Of a DNA stretch of 64,000 nucleotides, positions 35,465 through 43,858 are shown in pieces. The position numbers and the translations under genes are program-made. The notes below the pieces were generated by a model. The model was not told the origin of the DNA and made no database searches. It saw only the letters and a program-made list of their open reading frames with translations. The stretch covers positions 1 to 64,000 of the forward strand of contig JAAZAV010000026.1 in the NCBI GenBank assembly GCA_012514145.1. Reading direction: 5' to 3'. The first letter of the stretch is position 1. Every line of letters begins with the position of its first letter. Source of the stretch: Clostridiales bacterium. GTDB lineage: Bacteria; Bacillota; Clostridia; Oscillospirales; CAG-272.

Positions 35465-35499
35465 GATGGAATTTTTCCGACCGGAAAAAATTCATCCGG
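35465..35499. promoter_or_regulatory. Two overlapping, mutually exclusive hairpins
   Basis: Hairpin A pairs 35465-35478 with 35483-35496 (12 Watson-Crick pairs, one G-U, one mismatch). Hairpin B pairs CCGGA (35481-35485) with TCCGG (35495-35499). They share bases, so only one can form. They lie between the aldo/keto reductase and DUF1294 genes, which are on the same strand. Confidence 0.45.
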
Positions 35500-35568
35500 C
35501 CTTCTCAGCGTATTTTATCAGAATAACGGCATCAACGCCGCAAGGCTCCGCCGGGAGTGAACCTGTCT

Positions 35569-36579
35569 TTATTTCAGGAAGGTCTTATAGTCCTCGTAGT
35601 TGCGTTTTAACAGTGCCGGTGTATAAAGGCCGTAGGGACACTTAGAGGCGCACAGACCGCAGTTCCGACAGTTCTCTATAAGCTTCATCTTTGTCTGCCA
35701 GGCTTCGCTGAGCCAGCCCGCGGTGGGAGCACGCCGGAGCATAAGCGACATACGAGCCGCATTGTTGATTTCGATGTTTTCGGGGCATGGCATGCAATAA
35801 CCGCAGCCCCTGCAGAATTCGCCTGACAGCGACTTGCGTTCTTTTTCTATAAACTCCGCGATTTCATCGGTCATAAACGGCGGATTTTTGCGGTGAGCAA
35901 TGAATTCGTCAAGTTCCCGTTCGCGCTGAATGCCCCAGATTGGCAGCGCATTTTCAAACTGAGAAATATACGCCCATGCCGCATCCGTACGGGTGATGAG
36001 TCCGCCGGCAAGCGCCTTCATGCAGATGAAGCCGACATTCAGTTCGCGGCAGCGGTCAGCCAGCGCACATTCCTTTTCGTCAGCCAGATAACTCAGCGGG
36101 AACTGAAGTGTATCATATAGCCCCGATTCTATCGCTTCGTACGCCAGAGTAATCTTATGGTTTGTGATGCTGATGTGCCTGATCATTCCCTGAGCCTTTG
36201 CGTCAAGCATAGCTTCATAGAGACCGCTTCCGTCTCCCGGCTTGGGACAGAAGGGCGGGTTGTGAAACTGATATATATCGATGTAGTCGGTTTTAAGCAT
36301 TTTTAATGAAGTGTCAAGGTCGCGCCGGAAGCTTTCGGCATTCCGCGCACCGGTTTTAGTTGCTATAACAATGCGGCTTCGCACATCAGAGAGCGCATCG
36401 CCTATCTTCTCCTCGCTGTCGGAGTAAGCCCGGGCAGTGTCGAAATAGTCGATACCGTTTTCATAAGCGCGGCGCAGAAGACGAACTCCGTCGTCATGCG
36501 AACAGCGCTGAACCGGAAGCGCGCCGAAACCGCAGCTGTCGACAGTTATGCCGGTTCTGCCGAGTGTAATTCTTGCCAT
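35569..36579 (-). CDS. Aldo/keto reductase with C-terminal iron-sulfur domain
   Basis: 336 residues. The N-terminal 270 form an NAD(P)-dependent aldo/keto reductase barrel: YFDTARAYSDSEEKIG holds the catalytic Asp and Tyr, IATKTG holds the catalytic Lys, and IYQFHNP the His. The C-terminus is a ferredoxin-like double cluster region with CRGCGYCMPCP and CRNCGLCASKCPYGL. Such fused enzymes are common in anaerobes; the electron partner and substrate are not known. Start moved from 36588 to 36579 because GAAAGG is spaced well from the second ATG. It lies divergent from the beta-propeller gene. Confidence 0.88.
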   Translation of the reverse strand: MARITLGRTGITVDSCGFGALPVQRCSHDDGVRLLRRAYENGIDYFDTARAYSDSEEKIGDALSDVRSRIVIATKTGARNAESFRRDLDTSLKMLKTDYIDIYQFHNPPFCPKPGDGSGLYEAMLDAKAQGMIRHISITNHKITLAYEAIESGLYDTLQFPLSYLADEKECALADRCRELNVGFICMKALAGGLITRTDAAWAYISQFENALPIWGIQRERELDEFIAHRKNPPFMTDEIAEFIEKERKSLSGEFCRGCGYCMPCPENIEINNAARMSLMLRRAPTAGWLSEAWQTKMKLIENCRNCGLCASKCPYGLYTPALLKRNYEDYKTFLK

Positions 36580-36694
36580 ATATATCATACCTTTCCGCCG
36601 TTTTCAGACCGCAAGTCAGTTTAATGCAGTTATTATATCACGATAAGTCCATGATTTCAACCGACGGAACAAATTCCGCGTAACATTGAATATT

Positions 36695-38782
36695 ATGAAA
36701 GAATTTATAATCAAATCTGATCTGTTTACAGATAATATCCCCTCCGGAACACTTCCGCCCTGCATGGGAATAGAAATCGGAGACGGTGTCGCTTGTGCAG
36801 TGTCATCGCTTGCGGGAGATTCGCTGACGCCATATATGCGCCGGCAGTTATACCCCGATGCAGGCCGGGGCGGTGACTTCATAACCTTTTCGGTTGGTGA
36901 GGACGGCTCTCTCACCGAACTTGCAAGACTTCGGGAACTGGGCAATCTGAGGCAGCTCCGTCTGTCCGGCAGATATGCCTATGTAACCGCCCGCGAGGAT
37001 GGACTGTATATCATAGACATAGGCGACCCATCACACCCCCGTGTAGCACGCCGATGGGATACGGTGGAGTTTGCCACCGGCATCGCCGTCTGTGGTAAGG
37101 TTGCGGCTATCGGATGCCGCAATTACGGCGTTGAACTTATAGATATCTCCTGCCCGGCGCTGCCGAGACACCTGTGCTCCTTCAGCGCCGGCGAAGTGCA
37201 GTCGGTTTTTATCGACGGCGGATGTCTCTACACCGGTTCATGGGGCGAACGTGAGTGCAATATTTTTGACATAAGAAACGCAATGCAGCCAAAACAGGTG
37301 GGAAAAATCGCTCTTGACGGCAGAGGCGACGGCCTGTATGTCTCAAACGGTCTGTTGTATCTTGCCACCGGACAGAGTTCGCGCGCCATGAAGAAGACCG
37401 CATACGATGACCCGGGATTCGGTTACGGCAACGGGTTGGAGATTTACGATGTATCAGACCCGTCCGCCCCCGTGCTGCTGTCGCGCACTAAGTTCGACAG
37501 ACTGCATTTTACCTATTTTGACATGTGGGATGTCAAGGTGTCATATCCCTACGCCTATGTGTCGATCAACTATCTCGGGCTTTTTGTGCTTGACATTTCA
37601 GACCCCCGCAGCCCCCTTGTTCTCGAGCGTTACCATATCTCGCTGCCGGCAGAATGTCGATATTTTGCCGATGTTCTCGGCGATAAAGACTTCAACCGCA
37701 CCGTTGTGTTTCCCTTCGACCATGTCAACGATCCGCGTGGTCCTGTATGCGGTATAGCCGTTACGGAGGGCTGCGCATATCTTGCCGGCTGTCTGAGCGG
37801 ATTGCATATACTGCGCTCCGAACTCTTTCACCGCACCGAAAAATCGGAAAGAGCAGGAGAGAGTGTCTGCGATTATTACGACACAAATCCCGGCAGCGGA
37901 CTTGAGGGTGTCAGGATTATCCGCACACCGGGTCAGGCGAGGGCAGCGGCATGGGACGGCAATGTTCTGTACACCGCCTGCGGAAATGCGGGAATAGTCA
38001 TTTATGACGAGATAGGTGAGTATCTCGGACATATCCCCACAGCCGGACGCGTGATGGATATAAAGCTGCACAACGGGTATATTTTCACCGCCGAGGACTC
38101 AAACGGGCTGGTTATCCGCAGATTATCGGATTTGGCTCAAATCGGCAGATTCGACAATTTCGGTAATAGCATACAGCAGGTAATTCTGCCGGGAAACAAT
38201 CGCTTCGCGCTCATGCACAGCGGCTGTGATTCGGTGGTTATCGCCGACATTTCAGATTTGTCTGAACCGTGTGAGGTGTATCGCGAGGCGAACAAACCCG
38301 GACTTGTTTACGGCCGTCAGGCATCGCTGGGCTGTGTGGGCGGCAGATACTGCTCATTCAGCTGGAATTCTAATATGACATACTGGTATGATCTGGGAGG
38401 CGGGCAACCGGAAAAGCAGCCCTGGGTGCAGCATGGGGTGAGCACTTCCTTAGGCATCTGCCCCTATGATGACGAAAGAGCACTCCTTACGACACGGGCG
38501 GGCTATATTATATTTAATATCCGTGACAGCTTCACATTGCCGATTGAAGATACCGCTCAGCTTGAGGGCGGAGGCGTGGGCAAGCCGGCGCTGTTCGGGA
38601 AACTGCTGTTTGTAACAAACCGTTCCCGGCACAGAGCCGATGTTTACGATATTTCCGATATCAGGCATCCAGTGACCTTGAAGCGCATGATACTCGCGGG
38701 AGACCCGGACTGTGCAGTTTATAACGGAAGAACGGCTGCTATACCTGCGGGGTACCAGGGAATAGCGTTGTTTGAGATATAA
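36695..38782 (+). CDS. LVIVD-repeat beta-propeller protein
   Basis: A 695-residue protein built from repeats of the form GLYIIDIGDPSHPRVARRW, GVELIDIS, GLEIYDVSDPSAPVLL, GLFVLDISDPRSPLVL and ADVYDISDIRHPVTLK, each a blade with the 'DISDP..P' signature. At least one propeller is expected, probably two (about 70-390 and 400-695). No signal peptide or anchor is visible, although many relatives are exported. There is no strong ribosome binding site; ATG 36695 was preferred over TTG 36686. Binding or scaffold role inferred. A terminator follows the stop codon. Confidence 0.75.
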   Translation: MKEFIIKSDLFTDNIPSGTLPPCMGIEIGDGVACAVSSLAGDSLTPYMRRQLYPDAGRGGDFITFSVGEDGSLTELARLRELGNLRQLRLSGRYAYVTAREDGLYIIDIGDPSHPRVARRWDTVEFATGIAVCGKVAAIGCRNYGVELIDISCPALPRHLCSFSAGEVQSVFIDGGCLYTGSWGERECNIFDIRNAMQPKQVGKIALDGRGDGLYVSNGLLYLATGQSSRAMKKTAYDDPGFGYGNGLEIYDVSDPSAPVLLSRTKFDRLHFTYFDMWDVKVSYPYAYVSINYLGLFVLDISDPRSPLVLERYHISLPAECRYFADVLGDKDFNRTVVFPFDHVNDPRGPVCGIAVTEGCAYLAGCLSGLHILRSELFHRTEKSERAGESVCDYYDTNPGSGLEGVRIIRTPGQARAAAWDGNVLYTACGNAGIVIYDEIGEYLGHIPTAGRVMDIKLHNGYIFTAEDSNGLVIRRLSDLAQIGRFDNFGNSIQQVILPGNNRFALMHSGCDSVVIADISDLSEPCEVYREANKPGLVYGRQASLGCVGGRYCSFSWNSNMTYWYDLGGGQPEKQPWVQHGVSTSLGICPYDDERALLTTRAGYIIFNIRDSFTLPIEDTAQLEGGGVGKPALFGKLLFVTNRSRHRADVYDISDIRHPVTLKRMILAGDPDCAVYNGRTAAIPAGYQGIALFEI

Positions 38783-38785
38783 AAA

Positions 38786-38825
38786 ACGGTACCCGGAAGA
38801 ACTACAAACCGGGTACCGTATGTTT
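38786..38825. terminator. Bidirectional terminator between convergent genes
   Basis: The perfect 11-bp stem ACGGTACCCGG / CCGGGTACCGT is flanked by AAAAAA on one side and ATGTTTTAT on the other. Confidence 0.9.
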
Positions 38826-38837
38826 TATCGGAAATCG

Positions 38838-40307
38838 CTATATCTCACAGTATTTGGCGGCAAGTCTGCACATTGAGGTGAGCGTCGCTTTCATTTCTCC
38901 GGGAGCCGGCGGCGTGTCCGAGTAGTGGGTAAGCTCAAAGGCATCGGTGATTCTTGATATATCACGGATTTCAAAGCGCGATACTATTTTATCGCGTATA
39001 ACTCTCGGAGTGTCGGATATGGCAATCGGAGCGTCCATCCCTCGCCAGCATTCAGTGAGAAAGCCGTAAGCGAAGATCATCTTCTCGTGGTCGTTTTTCA
39101 GCGAATTGAAGCGGTTAGAGAACTCACGATATGTCATGCGCTCTCTGCGGCCGGTATTTTCATTGTATTCACGAACCGATGCGCCGTCCATCTTCTGTTC
39201 TTCATCGCGGTAATTGAGAGCAACCGTGTTGTCCTCGCGGCTGCGCTTCTTAAACAAGTTATTTATAAAATCTAAGATGCTGTTATACAGCAGGATAAAG
39301 AAACGCTTGAAGCGTCCCACAAGGTTGTAGCGTTTGGCAAAGATGAAGAAGAGCGCAGTACCTATAATAAGCAGGATGAGGGTTATAAGAATGGTCTGTC
39401 CGAAGGTGGAGCCCTCGATATTCAAAAACTCCAGGTCGAATACCACCTCGTTGAAGTCGGCTGCCGCATCCGAACCTCTGTAATACTGCTTGCCTGTTTC
39501 TTTGAATATAGCAGACAGCGTCATATACAGCAGCATTCTGCCAAGCAGGTAGAAACCGAGCACTATTGTAAACGCCACGGCGGTCAGAAACAGGGCACAA
39601 ATCGCCACCATAACCACTAGTGAAATATTGTAGATACGCATGTTGCCGGTAGCGGCTCCCATGTCTGTGGCGCCTATCATACGATCCACATAGCTCTGAT
39701 TCATGACAATGCAGGAGCAGAAGAGGAATATCGCGAACAGAATATTGGTAACTAATGTGCCGCCGGAGGTGAATATCATAACGACCAGCTGGATCACGCA
39801 AAGGTAGAGGAAGTTCAGCAGGGTGATGATACGGTCGTAGGGATAGAACCAGAGCGCCACGCCGATAATCATAAAGAGAAGCGATATTCCGGCTGTCACA
39901 TAAGGCATAGGCGAGAGTGGATCATAATAAGGGATTTTACCGTTCAGAGCCTGCAATTTCATAACACCGAAAGAGGCGACAAACACGATTATCGCAATCC
40001 CGATGCAGATAACGATAGCAATAATGCTCTTTTCGGGTTTGAAGTAACGTCCCGTGTTTTCATAGGAGTGGGTAGCGTTCTTAACCCTCTGCAGCTTGGC
40101 GCCGGCGGCATATAACGACTGCAGCACGTACCCGAGTATCAGAAAACAAATGGGAAGCAGTATCGCCGAAAAACTGCGGGCGCCCATGAATTCTACTATA
40201 AATGTTATGGGCAGCGCCGAAAGACCGCAGATTACAGCCGTCACGGCTACGAGCTTGTAAAACAGCTCGAATATATCGGCTTTGACGTGGTTGATTTTCC
40301 TATTCAT
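38838..40307 (-). CDS. Multi-pass membrane protein of the MoxR-DUF58 operon
   Basis: A 489-residue protein with about seven to eight hydrophobic segments in the first 330 residues and a charged cytoplasmic tail. The last 130 residues (MTYREFSNRFNSLKN..., ending AAKYCEI) resemble the DUF4129-type tail of transglutaminase-like proteins found in such operons, but no transglutaminase Cys-His-Asp triad is present. Its ATG overlaps the end of the DUF58 gene by 8 bp, so the two are translationally coupled. Probably the membrane partner of the MoxR chaperone system. Function inferred. Confidence 0.75.
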   Translation of the reverse strand: MNRKINHVKADIFELFYKLVAVTAVICGLSALPITFIVEFMGARSFSAILLPICFLILGYVLQSLYAAGAKLQRVKNATHSYENTGRYFKPEKSIIAIVICIGIAIIVFVASFGVMKLQALNGKIPYYDPLSPMPYVTAGISLLFMIIGVALWFYPYDRIITLLNFLYLCVIQLVVMIFTSGGTLVTNILFAIFLFCSCIVMNQSYVDRMIGATDMGAATGNMRIYNISLVVMVAICALFLTAVAFTIVLGFYLLGRMLLYMTLSAIFKETGKQYYRGSDAAADFNEVVFDLEFLNIEGSTFGQTILITLILLIIGTALFFIFAKRYNLVGRFKRFFILLYNSILDFINNLFKKRSREDNTVALNYRDEEQKMDGASVREYNENTGRRERMTYREFSNRFNSLKNDHEKMIFAYGFLTECWRGMDAPIAISDTPRVIRDKIVSRFEIRDISRITDAFELTHYSDTPPAPGEMKATLTSMCRLAAKYCEI

Positions 40308-41550
40308 AGGCTCTGAAATACACCTCTACATTACCGGGTATATCCGTATTCTGATTTGTGGATGTAATGTAGAATATAACTTTGATGCCGCGGCGAGCCA
40401 TCATTTCGTGGAACACAGCCATCCGTTCGCTGAAATACGAGGAGATGAAAATAAGACTGCCGTTCTCGGCGTACCAGGACGGATTGTTGACGATGTGATC
40501 GAGCATATGCTCAAGAGGACAGGAATAGCGCAGCTGCAGCGCCGCCAGCAGGCGGAGGGCGTTTATCATATCGCGCTTGCCTTCATACTGGGGAGTGCGC
40601 ATGATTTTCGATCCCACATCATCGTCGGACGACAATGTGACGCCGCTGAATTCGGGAACCTCAGGATCAAAGGGGGCATTGATGAAAAGCCGTACAGGGA
40701 TATTCTCGTTTGACACGCCGTCCAGCAATGAGGCGGCAACGGTGATACAAAGCTCCACGCGGTCGGCGATGCTGGGGATTTCAGGGTCCGGCTCTATATC
40801 GCGTGACTTCATATTGAGTATGATGTTGAAATGATGTCGCTCGGTGTACTCCTCTACATTGACCATAAGCCTGCCGTGAGCCGCGGTGGATTTCCAGTTG
40901 ATGCGGTTAAGGGGGTCGCCGGAGATGTAGTCGCGGGTACCGGCAATGCGCAGGGGATCGGTAAGCAGGCTGCGAAGCACCGTGACATCGCCGCTGTGAT
41001 AACGAGAACAGGTGAAATGCAGATCCAGATCTATAGCTCGCGGCAGAACAACAATGCGGTTGAATTTGTCGGGAATTATATCAAGACGCTTGGACTCGGC
41101 ATTGAATCCAAGCAGGTCATTGACGATAATCATGACGCTGCCGGGGTTATAAACACCGCGTTTGCGGCAGGTTACTCTCCAGCGGCGTTTTATGCGCTGA
41201 CGTCCGTGAAGCACAAATACCGACCTTATATTCCTGCGGTAGGTATCGGTATTTGAACTGTTGGGCGCAGCCGCGTCGTAGGCTGTCAGCTGCTGTCTGC
41301 CTGCGTGCTTGACGGTAATCAGCCGGAAATACAATCCCTCGGGTAGCTCGGTGTCCACCTTTGCGGTGGGTATGGGGAGATTGCCGTAGTTGGATATCTC
41401 CTCATACATGAAGATATCTTCACCGGCGAAAACCTCCTCCGAGCTGAGCCTTACATTATATGCCACTTTGTCGATAGTATACTTCGACAGCAGCTGCTGC
41501 TGGATGAGGTAGACCGCCAGGACGGCGATCATTATGCTAATAAACAGCAT
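40300..41550 (-). CDS. DUF58 domain protein
   Basis: A 416-residue protein with one or two N-terminal hydrophobic segments, a beta-rich middle part (SSEEVFAGEDIFMYEEISNYG) and a DUF58/vWA-like C-terminal half. The family hallmark is RSLLTDPLRIAGTRDYISGDPLNRINWKS. DUF58 proteins are substrates or partners of MoxR AAA ATPases. It begins 25 bp after moxR and overlaps the next gene by 8 bp. Role of the complex inferred: assembly or metal insertion at the cell envelope. Confidence 0.88.
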   Translation of the reverse strand: MLFISIMIAVLAVYLIQQQLLSKYTIDKVAYNVRLSSEEVFAGEDIFMYEEISNYGNLPIPTAKVDTELPEGLYFRLITVKHAGRQQLTAYDAAAPNSSNTDTYRRNIRSVFVLHGRQRIKRRWRVTCRKRGVYNPGSVMIIVNDLLGFNAESKRLDIIPDKFNRIVVLPRAIDLDLHFTCSRYHSGDVTVLRSLLTDPLRIAGTRDYISGDPLNRINWKSTAAHGRLMVNVEEYTERHHFNIILNMKSRDIEPDPEIPSIADRVELCITVAASLLDGVSNENIPVRLFINAPFDPEVPEFSGVTLSSDDDVGSKIMRTPQYEGKRDMINALRLLAALQLRYSCPLEHMLDHIVNNPSWYAENGSLIFISSYFSERMAVFHEMMARRGIKVIFYITSTNQNTDIPGNVEVYFRAYE

Positions 41551-41575
41551 TATTGAAGCTCCTCAGGCTGTCGCA

Positions 41576-42523
41576 TCACTTAAGAGGTGCGGGCAGCCTC
41601 TCGAGTATATATTCGATTATGGTTTCGTTGGATTCGGAGATACGGATGGTATTCTGTGAGCGGGAGATAATGCGATGGGAGAGAACCGGCACCGCAAGTT
41701 CCTTGACATCGTCAGGCAGAACAAAATCGCGTCCCTCAAGCGCAGCGTATGCCTGGGACGCGCGCATGAGCGCAAGGGTACCGCGGGGGCTGACTCCGAG
41801 GCGGATGTTCTCGCTTACGCGCGTCTCGGCGGTAATGCGGACGATATAGTCCTTAATAGCGTCGCTGACAGTGATTTTGCGCACATCATCACGCGCTGAT
41901 ATAATAGCTTCCGTGGTGCATACCGGAGCCAGAGTTTCAAGGGGCGACACCTCGATATATTCGTCGAGCATGCGCTTCTCATTTTCGGCGTCGGGATAAC
42001 CGAGAGTGAGCTTCATCAGAAACCGGTCGGTCTGAGCCTCGGGTAGAGGGAAGGTTCCCTGTGTCTCTATAGGGTTTTGAGTTGCGATTACGAAAAACAG
42101 CGGGTCTAACGGGTAGGTTACACCGTCGACCGTTACCTGATTCTCCTCCATGCATTCAAGAAGGGCAGACTGGGTTCTCGGCGTGGTGCGGTTGATCTCG
42201 TCGGCGATGACTATGTTTGTGAACACCGGACCGCGTCGGAACTCAAATTCGCCCGAACGCTGGTTGAAGTAATTGATGCCGGTTATGTCGGAGGGCAGCA
42301 GGTCGGGAGTGAACTGAATACGCTTGCAATCGGCGGATACGGAGCGTGCGAGAGCCTTTGCAAGACTGGTTTTTCCGGTGCCGGGCACATCGTCCATAAG
42401 AATGTGTCCGCCGGAAAGCAGTGCACATACGATATACTTTATCTGCTTTTCCTTATTGAAAATGACCCGCCCTATATTATCGGCGAGTTTATTTCCGGTC
42501 TGAGAGATTTTTTCGCTGTACAT
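41576..42523 (-). CDS. MoxR-type AAA+ ATPase
   Basis: 315 residues with the Walker A motif GTGKTSL (within DDVPGTGKTS), the Walker B motif IVIADEINR, sensor region FVIATQNPIETQGTFPLPEAQ, and the C-terminal lid with VSPRGTLALMRASQA. MoxR proteins act as chaperones for DUF58/vWA proteins, which follow directly here. First gene of the three-gene operon, transcribed from a near-consensus promoter. Confidence 0.94.
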   Translation of the reverse strand: MYSEKISQTGNKLADNIGRVIFNKEKQIKYIVCALLSGGHILMDDVPGTGKTSLAKALARSVSADCKRIQFTPDLLPSDITGINYFNQRSGEFEFRRGPVFTNIVIADEINRTTPRTQSALLECMEENQVTVDGVTYPLDPLFFVIATQNPIETQGTFPLPEAQTDRFLMKLTLGYPDAENEKRMLDEYIEVSPLETLAPVCTTEAIISARDDVRKITVSDAIKDYIVRITAETRVSENIRLGVSPRGTLALMRASQAYAALEGRDFVLPDDVKELAVPVLSHRIISRSQNTIRISESNETIIEYILERLPAPLK

Positions 42524-42569
42524 ATGACCGTTCCCTTTCGGAATATTATATTTCAGTTTTGATGCAATG

Positions 42570-42599
42570 ATTGTACCATAATAACACCTTTATTGTCAA
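42570..42599 (-). promoter_or_regulatory. Promoter of the moxR operon
   Basis: On minus: a perfect TTGACA, 18 bp, TACAAT with an extended -10 (TGGTACAAT), about 45 bp before the ATG. Confidence 0.8.
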
Positions 42600-42703
42600 C
42601 AATGAATTCATGTGGTTTGCTCAGCCGCGATAAACTCATGACCGGTCTGCGGTTCGGTATATTTCGCAGCTGTAACTCCGATGAGCATATCCATACGAAA
42701 GCA

Positions 42704-42738
42704 AATACTCCCCGCCTGTAATGATGGCGAGGAGTATT
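42704..42738 (-). terminator. Terminator after the alpha-mannosidase / oxidoreductase operon
   Basis: AATACTCC / GGAGTATT arms with an inner GCC / GGC, 30 bp after the Gfo/Idh stop codon on minus; TTTGCTTT follows the stem. Confidence 0.75.
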
Positions 42739-42768
42739 ATAATTCAACTAATTTTACGATTATGCCGA

Positions 42769-43833
42769 TCAGCCGAGGGGAGTTATCTGAACTTCATGGC
42801 CGGTGCGGGCTGACTCATAGATGGCGTCGATCATCTGCATGAGCACGACACCGTCGTGTGCGGGAGCGCGGCACTCGGTGCCGTTTCTGACGCAGTCCAC
42901 AAAATGAGCAATTTCGCGTATGAATATATCACCGAAGGCTGCCGATTTGTTGTACTTCTCCGCAGAGATGATGTCGTTAGTTCCGTCGGTGCGGTAAACC
43001 TGAAGTGGCTCGGAGATTTTAATGCCCGCCTTTGTTCCGAAAATCTCGACGGTGCCGGTGTCCTTCTCGATATTGAGGCTGAAAGAAGCGGCAACATGCA
43101 TAACGAAACCGTTGTCAAAGCGGATAAAACCGGTGGCGAAATCCTCAACGTTGCGCTCGAATTTTCCCGTGGTACTGCTGACCCATACCTTTTCGCCGCC
43201 TTCGGTTGCAAGCAGTTTCTTGAAGGTGACGCCGTAAGCAGCCACCGGCTTCGGACGTCCGGCAAGGTAGCGCGCAAGGTCCATGACGTGAACGCCCAGG
43301 TCAATGAGCGGTCCGCCGCCCGAGTAGCGCAGATCGCCGAACCAGCCGCCGGGACAGCCGTTGCGGCGCAGATAGCTGACGTTTGCGAAGTATATATCTC
43401 CCGCCTCGCCGCCGTCGATATAGTCCTTGGCAGCTTCGACACCGCCCTCGTAGCGGCGAACAAAGCCGATCTGAAGCAGCTTGCCGTTGCGTTTGGCTGC
43501 CTCTTCCATCTTGAGAGCCTCGGCGGTGTTCATAGCCATGGGCTTCTCGCAGATTACGTTGCAGCCGGCGTTCAGCGCCGCGACCGTAGCTCCGCAGTGT
43601 GCGGCGTTCCAGGTGGTGACCGACACGGCATCCAGCTCTTCCTTAGCCAGCATCTCATTGTAATCGGTGTAGAGATTCTTGATACCGTACTTCTCGCCGT
43701 AAGCCTTGAGTTTTGCCTCGTCGATATCGCAGGCTGCCGTAACCTCACAGATATCGGAAAGCGCCAGATAACCGCCCATATGGCAGTGGCTGATACCGCC
43801 GGTACCGATTATTGCAAGTTTGGTTTTTTCCAT
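42769..43833 (-). CDS. Gfo/Idh/MocA-family oxidoreductase
   Basis: A 354-residue NAD(P)-dependent sugar or cyclitol dehydrogenase. The N-terminal Rossmann motif is GTGGISHCH, the family motif EKPMAMN includes the catalytic lysine, and GGGPLIDLGVHVMDL holds the Asp/His of the active site. It starts 25 bp after the GH38 alpha-mannosidase stop (AAGGAGAACC site) and is co-transcribed with it, so its substrate is probably a mannose- or mannoside-derived sugar. Members in gut clostridia oxidise C3 of sugars in glycosides; whether this one does is inference. Confidence 0.92.
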   Translation of the reverse strand: MEKTKLAIIGTGGISHCHMGGYLALSDICEVTAACDIDEAKLKAYGEKYGIKNLYTDYNEMLAKEELDAVSVTTWNAAHCGATVAALNAGCNVICEKPMAMNTAEALKMEEAAKRNGKLLQIGFVRRYEGGVEAAKDYIDGGEAGDIYFANVSYLRRNGCPGGWFGDLRYSGGGPLIDLGVHVMDLARYLAGRPKPVAAYGVTFKKLLATEGGEKVWVSSTTGKFERNVEDFATGFIRFDNGFVMHVAASFSLNIEKDTGTVEIFGTKAGIKISEPLQVYRTDGTNDIISAEKYNKSAAFGDIFIREIAHFVDCVRNGTECRAPAHDGVVLMQMIDAIYESARTGHEVQITPLG

Positions 43834-43858
43834 TGTGGTTCTCCTTTGTTTATTGTTT

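Noticed and set aside
35355-35645. 96-aa plus-strand ORF between DUF1294 and the aldo/keto reductase
   Set aside because: Begins in a gap and runs into the antisense of the reductase; no ribosome binding site, although it lies downstream of the antisense promoter.
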